A stretch of DNA of 64,000 nucleotides. It comes from Branchiostoma floridae. Taxonomy: Eukaryota > Chordata > Leptocardii > Amphioxiformes > Branchiostomatidae. Below are positions 11,128 to 21,200 of this stretch, piece after piece. The position numbers were made by a program, and so were the translations under genes. Below the pieces are notes generated by a model, which was given only the letters and a program-made list of their open reading frames with translations, made no database searches and was not told where the DNA came from. The DNA lies in the NCBI RefSeq assembly GCF_000003815.2, contig NC_049995.1, forward strand, positions 2,214,154 to 2,278,153, read 5' to 3'. Numbering within the stretch: position 1 is the stretch's first letter; every line of letters begins with the position of its first letter.

Positions 11128-11825
11128 AGAGTCCATTCCAAGACACCATGCGGATGTTTGTGACCATTGTTTAGAATTGATTTTAAAGTTTTGTAATTAT
11201 ATGTCTAGGACATTTGATACTTCAGAAATATTTGTAACACTGTTTCAACTTTATAAATATTTCCCTGGTCCTGTAAAACTTTGGAAATATTCATCGTGTG
11301 GAATTGGATACTTCTAATGGTTTCTAAATAATGATAACAGCATTCTACCATTATTTACCATTTTCTACCATTTTTTGTAAATGGTTCAGTGGGCTGGGAA
11401 GATAGCAATTCACACATCCTTGCAAAGTATGGTTGGGTGCCATGCAACAATGGCCCACCACAAAGGATCTACCATTGCCCAGCAGTGAAATCTAAAAATA
11501 TACAGATACAACAATAGGGCTTACTTTTATGGGGGCAATAAACTAATTTAACCATTTGGCCAGGTTTACCATTTTTTACAAATATTTGTAAATGTGAAAT
11601 AATCACACAGAGGTTTCACAATTATTCTAAATAAAGATATTTTTATACAGTTACTTTCAAAATGTTTCTAAAATATTCAAAGGAATTCAAATATATGAGT
11701 ACTTTCTTAGTCAATTTTTTGAAAATAATTTAATTATTGTGGCTCAGATATTCTTTTATTCAAAATAATTCAGACTAATTATAAATATCGCCTAAAAACC
11801 CTCATGGTGTCTTGGAATGGACTCT
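11128..11825. mobile_element. ~700-bp TIR element, left member of an inverted pair
   Basis: Ends AGAGTCCATTCCAAGACACC / GGTGTCTTGGAATGGACTCT. No coding capacity. The whole element reappears in inverted orientation at 12338-13054, downstream and upstream of the last HDDC2 exon respectively. Confidence 0.85.
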
Positions 11826-12077
11826 AAGTGCCTTTCAATGTCAAACTTTAATTTTGTGCATAATAGATACAATTATCCTTCATCGGATAGGACAGGCAGT
11901 GTTTTTACTTCAATAGGAAGCAAGCTGAATAAAAATTCTAACTGGAAGCTATGTGACTCCACTGCCCACCCCCTTAGAAGTCTAGGGTCAGCATGTTTTT
12001 CTAGGGTGGGTAGGGAAACAGGAAACACAACATTTTTTTCCTAGGACAGTGAGGAATGCTATGAAATATCATAAGCA

Positions 12078-12241
12078 TTATCTGGAACTGGTTTTATCCT
12101 GAGCATCACTGCTGGATGATGAGGGGTCCCTCTTGGTTGATGGGTTAACAATTCTGGTTAACGGGTTATCAGCGTCATCGTTGTCTCGCAGTCTGTTCAG
12201 GTCTTCCACCCAAGACTGCACAGATGGATAATTGAACTTTC
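12078..12241 (-). CDS. HDDC2: HDDC2 terminal exon
   Basis: 164 bp from acceptor TTTCCACAG to TAA at 12080-12078. Encodes KFNYPSVQSWVEDLNRLR, then a low-complexity Asp/Ser-rich tail. It lies between two inverted ~700-bp transposon copies, so the 3'UTR probably runs into or through the left one. Confidence 0.9.
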
Positions 12242-15200
12242 CTGTGGAAACAAAAGGAGATATAAAGCTATTGAATAAAACCACCGGTAACAGAATAATG
12301 TACATGAAATCAGCTTTTCTGAACCAGCTGCAAAATTAGAGTCCATTCCAAGTCACCATGATGGATTTTAGGCGATATTTGTAATAAGTCTGAAATATTT
12401 TGAATAAAAGAATATCTGAGCCACAATAATTAGATTCTTTTCAAAAAATTGACAAAGGAAATGCTCATCTATTTGAATTCCTTTGAATCTTTTAGAAATA
12501 TTTTGAAAGTAACTGTACAAAAATATCTTTATTTAGAATAATTGTGAAACCTCTGTGTGATTATTTCACATTTACAAATATTTACAAATATTTACAAATA
12601 TTTGTAAACTTTGCCAAATGGTAAATTAGTTTATTGCCCCCATAAAAGTAAGCCCTATTGTTGCATCTGTATATTTTTAGATTTCCCTGCCGGGCACTGG
12701 TGGATCCTTTGTGGCGGGCCATTGTTGCATGGCACCCAACCATAATTTGCAAGGATGTGTGAATCGCTATCTTTCCAGCCCACTGAACCATTTACAAAAA
12801 ATGGTACAAAATGGTAGAAAATGGTAAATAATGGTGGAATGCTGTTATCATTATTTAGAAACCATTAGAAGTATCCAATGCCATATCATAAATATTTCCA
12901 AAGTTTTACAGGACCAGGGAAATATTTATAAAGTTGAAACAGTGTTAGAAATATTTCTAAAGTATCAAAGGTCTTAGACATATAATTACAAATCTTTAAA
13001 ATCAATTCTAAACAATGGCAACAAACATCCGCACGGTGACTTGGAATCGACTCTATAGGTATACGAAATTGTAATTAATAGAAGCTTCTGCATCTGTCCA
13101 CAAAGATTTTTTTTAAAGTGAAATCAGACTTTTAAGCGTAAAAAAACTAATGGCCTTAACCATAACTTGTTCAATCTTAACACAAGATGTCAATTGGTTG
13201 AAGATAAATGAGAAAACAAGGCTGAGTTGGAAACATGTTTGCTCTGTGAGCTTCTTTTGTCACTTGCAATTAGCCCTCGGGCAAAAATTCACAATAAACT
13301 TTGGAATAAATAGACCAGTCATTAATTTGGACAAGATGATCTGTAATTTTCGACAAAAAATTTGACTTGCTGACTTATCAAATGACCAACCAGTGTTTGT
13401 CAAGGAATGGGCAATCCACCATTTTTGTGCTGTCACGTTATTTGTGCAGATAGAGCGCGTGAGCAGTAGACTTAACAGCTCCCCCGTCTCTGTCAAAGGA
13501 GGGTTGTAAGAAGACTGAAGTTGGACAGTCAGCCAAAAATTTGGGTCAACTTTGCATCAAAATGATTTTTACCAAGTTGAACAAAGAATAACTTCAAAAC
13601 TAACCTCTTGTAGAGTTGAAGAAGTCTTGAAGTTGTCCAGGCCGATTCTGCAGTGTCTCATACTCGAAGGCTTGCAGGACCATGTCAAACTTGTCCAGAT
13701 CCTTTACTGCTTTAGCTTCTGCTGTGGACTCCATCTCATATTCCTATAAATGTACATTTAAAAACTAACTGATTAGAGGCAATTAGAATTGTCAGAGAGT
13801 TTAGTTGAGAAAGTCCAAAGTCCCTCTACAGAAACAGTTTCTTTCCTGGACAGCCAAACGATGGAAATCTCTCGGTGACAAGTGTTTTCCTCCTGTCTAC
13901 AACTTTTCAGCCTTCAAAGTAAATGTTCACCGCTATCTCCTTGTACAATTTTTTCCAAATTCTTGGTTCATGTACAATGACCTTGCTCTGAACAATCTCG
14001 TTAAAAAAGTTATACATTTTATGCCATCACACAATAGAAGTAACTATTATCTTTACACAGATATTGAAAGAAAACAATGAAACATGTATATTAATTACTA
14101 CTATACTAGTGGGAACTGGGAATCCTTAACAATTTTCCTTTATATTGCTTGGAGATAAGAGCATACTGCCCTTTCCTCAGACTGAGGCAATGACTTACAA
14201 CATCTACTGCAGTACTAAGAATGCTCCACTAGATGGTGCTACTTCACATGATCGTACACAATGTACGTCCATAAAACTCTGCAGTACCATCAGGCTTTAC
14301 TAGGTGATGCTATTTCATACTGACCTCCCATAGACTGTAGAGTTCCTTCCCTACCTCCCCTCCTACCATACCAGACAGGTGCAGCATGGCTTCCTGCCAC
14401 AGAAATGGAAATTAAACAAATGCAAAAAGGAGTTATTAATTTTCGAGAAAAGTGAGTCAAGCTAATGTATGATTCTAAAACTTGTTGATCAAAGAAATCG
14501 GGAAAGACTGAATAAGATTTTTTAAAGATATACATGTACAGTACTTCAGAAGTTCAGAAGTTACTCTCATCTAAAGATTTGAGATAATAATCCTAAGCCA
14601 TTTTCTGAATTTCAATTTTGTTATATGGCCATTACTAGCAGCATGATTTGTATGAATATAGATACAAATTTTGAAAGGCTGACAACCAATGTCATTTTCA
14701 ATGCTCTCATACAGTACATGTAGTTTTGAAAGAACATTTCACAAATACAAAATTTAAAAATCATATAAAAATTGCAGCATGATACTATAGGTAGCAGTAT
14801 ATTTGATGAGCAACAGAACAAGTATAATTTAGAACTGCCACAGAATTCAAAATACTCTGCTAGAATTCTTGTTTTGTTATCTACATAGATAGGACACTTT
14901 GCTATAAGGAACAGCAATGCCATGGGATGAAAAAAATGCCTCAAAACAAGAAAATTGCATCATGATATTCATGGTAGCTGTATATTTGATGAGAAACAGA
15001 ATAACTTCAATACTTGTCTCTTTATCTACATCCTCAGAAAGGTTTTTAAAGGAAACAGCGACTGGATGAAAAAATGGCTCAGTAGCTGTATATTTGATGA
15101 GAAACAGAATAACTTCAATACGGATAATTCTTGTCTCGCTATCTACATCCACAGGAGAGTTTGCTGAAGGGAACAACAACAGGATGAAAAAATGCCTCAG

Positions 15201-18200
15201 AAAACAGGAGAAACACATCCGATCAGTCTGACGGCATTTCTCAGCCCACTGTGATCGCTGTTCCACCTCCCATAATCTCATTCCTATCACAGCGAACACG
15301 CCTACCAAACAAACAATGGTGGGAAACGTTAACAATGGAGGGACACAGGGCTCTTGAATGTGCCGGTTTGGTGCGGCGCTATTACCACGTGTGTCCAAAA
15401 GATCGGTAAATACGGACAGGCGCTGACACTGTTGAATCACGTGGCTGTAATGCTCTTAACCCTTTTGACACAAACTCTGGGTAATCGTACTACAGTTAGA
15501 CACAGAATACTACAGTAAAGGAGATATTTGTGAGTGTTTTATGTCTAAACTAAAAGACTAAAGCCTTCTTGATTCTTGCAGCTGTAAGTTGTCGTATTGG
15601 GCAACTTTTCACACACCATGTACGTCGTAGGTAAATTGTACATTGTAGTTGGCTCTAGAGGCAGTTGACCTGTGTAGTCTGGCATCTAGGCTTGTTAAAT
15701 TTTGTACTGTATAAAAATAGGCTAGGTAGCTGCCTAGTGCCTGCATTGTATTGTACCTGTTGCCATTTGAATAAAGTCAAGGCTAAGCAGCAGTATCATT
15801 TGGATTTCTTCCAAAATTGATGACTAAGGTAAGGAAACAATCTCACTTGGAGAAATCTTCTAAAAGGTTTCTTCATTAATTCTAACAAGATTCTGACAAA
15901 GGTTTGTGTGATTTTACACCCCCTAAAAGCCTGAGATCATTGTGTAAAGCTGCATTCTGTTTTAGAGGAAGGAATTTCTAGCATCATCACTAAGTCATCA
16001 GCAAACCACTGAGTTCATGAGAAAGAATAACTCAAATATTTTTTGTCAACTTTCTGCTACGGTATGCGTATATGAAGACGAACTTGCAGTCGTATGCTAA
16101 CCTGGTTCTAAAGGTCTGCATACTTTCAGCTACCACTACAGTAATAGAAATATGATATCAATTGATTTTTTTCATCAGACTGTGCTATAAAACAGGACTT
16201 TTCAAAAAATTATCATAACAGTGTGTGCATTACAGCCAACTTATAAAAGAAACACAATAGTTACTGTGAAATCTTTTTTGTTGCATTTAAGCACAGATTA
16301 CTTTGGGCTGCATACTTTTTTTCAGTAACTTGAGTGAGCCCTTTGAAAGCTATTTTGAATTCCAGGAATTCTTCATAAAAGTTTTTTTTTTTATCCCTGC
16401 AATTCTTAGGAAGATAGTTTCATTTAGTATGATTGACTTCCTGAATCTAGCTGCAGCATAAAACGTAGACAACCTTCTGAATTTCGCACAAAACGTGCCC
16501 CCTCCATTTCAGGACCCCAATAATATTGTTCATCTGCATGTACAGGGATGCTAAAACAAAGGAATCCAAACTACAACAGTACAAGCTACATGACCTGGTA
16601 TCCCATGGTGGGAAGTTACACAGGACTTAGACCAACTCAAACGTGCCAGTTTGTTGCTAAATGACTATTACTGGTGTAAGAATGCAGAGAGCAAACGTAG
16701 ACAGCGGTCCGTCATGCGACAGTCAACATCCCTGTCTTCCCACTGATGTCTGTAACAGTGTGCTGGGGTAGTTAGAATGTCTGTTACAGTGTGCTAGGGT
16801 ATTTAGTGGTACAAAAACACAAACACACTACAAGCTATTAAAATCACATCACATAATTACTAGTGCTGAAGTGTATGATTTAGTGGTTCAATCCTTTAGT
16901 CCCCTCAAAACAGTGACAAGCCTGCTGTCAGCTATTGTGTCTGAACATTTACATGTTAAGGCTTTAAGAACATAGGACTTCATGAACAGACTAAGGGCTT
17001 TCAGAAGATGGGGATTTCGAAAGATAGGGGTTTGGGAACATGGGTCTTTCATATAACATAAGTATTTCGGAAAATAGGGTCACCGACTTAGTAGGCTGCT
17101 AGATTTATGTGACCCAGCAGTTACAATGGATAACATCCAACCTTTTTTTCCAAGCAGATAAATTGGAAGGTACAGCCTTTTCTGCATTTCTCCATCTCTG
17201 TCTACATTTTTCCATCTCTTTCTAGCATATGTAGGCTTTCTTGGTGCTACCTACTGGCTTTCTCAAGAGAGGAACAGAAAAAAAATAAAAGGCCAAAACA
17301 AAAGACCTAACAAATATACATGTAAAGGCATACAATATATAGCACTAGATTGATTCATCTGCTTTCTTTATCAATTTTCTCAGAAACAAAAGACTGGTAA
17401 GAGGAAGGACCACTTCAGTATAATACATTTTCCCTTTTGCATTCATCAATACAAGACACAAATAGAATGCCAGATAAAAATGGCAAAAAAAGTGGAGCTG
17501 GAGCCTAACCTCTGCTTGGAGAGTAGACTATACCGTCAAGAGTCAAGACTGTTTAAAAGTGACTAAACAATCCAATTGAGAAGTTCTCATTTTATTTCTT
17601 ACACTATACAAAGACAATAGGAGTAACTCTGTCAACGGTGCAAGACAACACTGTCACTTCCCTTCCACAGATGACATAAACTGACAAACAAACACTATTG
17701 TTAGGGGAGGGAAATGCCAACATTGTCTGGGACTCCAGTCTACTGCTGTCCAAATGTGCCAGTTTGTCACCAGTTGTTGAGGAGGGGTTCCCACAAGGAT
17801 CCTGTAACACCCTGCTGTACTACTGACAGGGGACTGACAAGTGCTAAACTAACATGCTTCAGTACCCATGGAGTTGTTTCTTCTACTGGAGATACCGAGC
17901 CTCCATACTCACTTTGTAAGACTAAGAGCTTAAATATAAGAGATGGGATAAAAGGGAAAACCTAAAAGGTCTGCACAATTGTGATAGCCTGGTATCCAGC
18001 CGTATTATAGCTCCCAAGTCTCTTCTGTCCTCTTCGCAAATACAAAGACAGAAGAGACTCGGTAGCTATAATACGGCTGGATACCAGGCTAGAATTGTGA
18101 CTGAGGCGTCAAGAAGAAAGTGAAAAATAATCATGTCTGTGTATACAGGTAACAGTTACCTATACTTACATGTAGCATCTGTTACCTTCTCTTTAAAAAA

Positions 18201-21200
18201 GTGGAAAGTAGATTTCCTTCAGACAATCATCTTTTGGCAAGAAAGAAGGATATTGGTGATTGTATATCAAAGAAGAGGAACAGTTTAAAAGAAAACGAAG
18301 AACACAGGGAAATTGAAAAGGAAGAGGAAAGGAAGAAAAAAATGCTTATCTCCCAGTCTCAAGTTCACTGCAATATGTATACAGTGAAACTTATAAGGTC
18401 ATGCCAATCTCAATACTTAAGTTAACCATTGGAATCATATGAAATGTAACAGTGTATTGCAAATAAAAAACATTCCTACTCCAGTCGAAGAATATTTCAG
18501 GTACCGCCTTGTGCAGTTTACTTAAATTGTGTTCCACTTGCGGCAAGTTGTAGAAGGCAAAAAGAAGTATTTGTGGTTGAAACAATACAGCAGCAATACT
18601 AGCAGATTCAACACAGTGCATTTGCAGTAATAATTCATCATGAATTTAAACCATCCCAAACATTATGTTTGTGAAGGTTAGACATACAGGATATGATAAA
18701 TAGATGATGGTTCAAACTCTTCTTCAGATAATATCAAAATTTTGATATTATCCAGAAGAAGAGTTTGAACCATCATCTATATCTATTCATCCCAAACATT
18801 CTTCAGTAATCAAGAGGTACAAAGAGAGAATGGTAGATCCATGCAAACAAACCTTGTCAGGTAAGGTCAAATGTTTGCCTCTGACTCATTTTCATGCTGA
18901 ATTTTACTAGCTGGTCTTTCCAGTTCCCATACAAAACGAACCAAAAAGTCAAGAGACCAAGCCACCCATCTGCTTGGATCTCCCTGCCCCAGTACCCTGC
19001 CCAGCTGCAGGTGTTCCATGTCCCCCTCAGTTGATGCCTGTTTACAACTCATCAGGTACAAGTGGGAGGGGGAGTTTGGGGGCTCTCTCTGGCCCTACAA
19101 ATATGGCCTAGGGCAGCAACAAGTCAATTCTAGGGATAACAACCTCTATTGATTTTGGCTGGACACCAAGAAAAGAAAAGAAATAAAGTTTTTCTTTTAC
19201 TTAAGTTTTAAACTTCAACTTTATGTATTCTGAGTAGCATTCAATATAATGGGGGTGAGAAATATAGAGGGACATAGTAAATGTTTCTAGCCACCCGGCC
19301 AGCAAACTCTCACCCTGCATGTCTCCTCCCTAGAGTACTTATCCAACGTCTAAGGCACGTTTTACACAAGGTTTTTCAGAGACATCCTGGCCAAGACCGT
19401 CTCAGCCAAGATATCTCAACCACAGTGTAAAGAGAAATTTAAGGGTCTCAAGATGCGATTCCTACTGCACATCAGAGGTGGACTCAAGGGGCTCAGCGGG
19501 AGTGCCAAGACACATTTTTCCAGTGTGAAGAGAACGCAAGGTCCTCAGGAAAACCTGTCCTCGCTGCCGAACAAATTCTCTGCCGGTCCTGGCTAAAAGA
19601 GGGTCTGCATGGGGGGTCCCGACAACGATTTACGCTGAATTCAGAAGAACCCCTACGTATTACGCTAAATCAAGGAAGGCAATTACGTTAAATTTGGTTG
19701 CCTCGCTACGAATTACGTAGATAAGATGGTTTTCCAAAAGTCTGGCTTTCACGAGTAGGAGGAAGGGTGTACAGGCCTTTCTTTGATGTTGTACTAAATA
19801 TGATTTGAATCCGACAACGACCATGTTGGTGGGTAATTGAATTAAGCAGTACCATCTTCCTGTAATTTACAGACATACACTGTAATCCAACATGGCGCAG
19901 ATGTCGTCAAATGAAAAGCCTGTATTCTTACATGAAAGAGAAAATCTCCAGGTGATGCAACACACAGAAATAACCTAGTGTGGCCTCCCCACAGTCAGAC
20001 AGCCCTCCGCACCATCCTGACCTTTCTGGGAGGGGTCCTGTTTTTCCTGGAGAGAGGGGGTGGGTATTCTCACATGAAATAAAAGATCTCCAGGTGATGC
20101 CACACACAGAACTACTCTAGTGTAGCCTCAGACAAACCTGTCAGCCCCCCACACCAACCTGACCTTTCCCATGCCCCAGGAGTAAACGGAGGCCTGGTGC
20201 ATGTGCTACTGATAAAACATGCCTGAGAGGGGGAGGGCTTTAATTCTCATGGAATGGGACCCTGCTGGCAGCCTAGCCTCTACCAGGCTTTCCTACAGCA
20301 GGGGTGCGTGGATGATAGAATTGGGTAAAAAATCTGGAAACTGTCCAGGGGAGTCATAGCCTGGAGTCCAGCCTTCTTCGCTTTACTATCCTGTTCCTGA
20401 TCGCGGGTAGCGACCTTTGGGAGCGGACTAAAACGAACAAGGCTGGACTCCAGGCTAGGGGAGTCAGTCAGTCAAAGCTAAAGAACGAGAGATAGCAAAA
20501 CCAGAAGTTATGCTGCAGTACCAAGGAAAGCCACAAGGGGGCCCAAAATCTAATCATTTCCAACTTTCGTCACACCCCACCAACACACCTAGTATGAAAG
20601 CAATCCATCCAGCCGTTCTTTTCTTGAGTTATCTTGTTCACAGACACACAAACGCTAGTGTAATATAGTGAATATTCATAGAGGTAAGAATGCCAGAATT
20701 CCGCCATATTCCCCAAACAGGAGTCATCTTCTGATTTTTCCTTGACATTTGCCCAAGTATAACAGGAAGTTACTTCTACTTTCCCCTGGTTCAACTCAAG
20801 GCTAAGACTCCAAAGTTAAACAAGGACCCACTGGAAATGAGAACTCCATCAAGGAGGGAATAAAAATAAACATGGAAGTCAAAGATATCTTCAGAAGTCT
20901 TGTAGGAAGCCAAGAGTTTGGAACTGGATTTATGGTGTTATGATATTGTACATATCCGGTTTTCCCACCGAAAATGTTGCACTGTATGCTTGTTACTTGG
21001 TACCCTGGTTTTTAGAGTACTAATCTTGAATGCCTTTCAGCTCATTTTTGTATGTCTTTTCCCATGATTTTACTCCTTCACCTGGTGGGTTTTCAAGTAT
21101 TTCTGGTTGTGTAAAAGAATTCTCCAATATAAGGGAACCATTACAAAATGGTCACATTGGCTATAGGACTTTGACTGTATCTGTTTTGAGATCATAACAA

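Noticed and set aside
14877-15440. 187-codon minus-strand open frame
   Set aside because: Produced by diverged tandem repeats inside an HDDC2 intron; no domain, no splice context.
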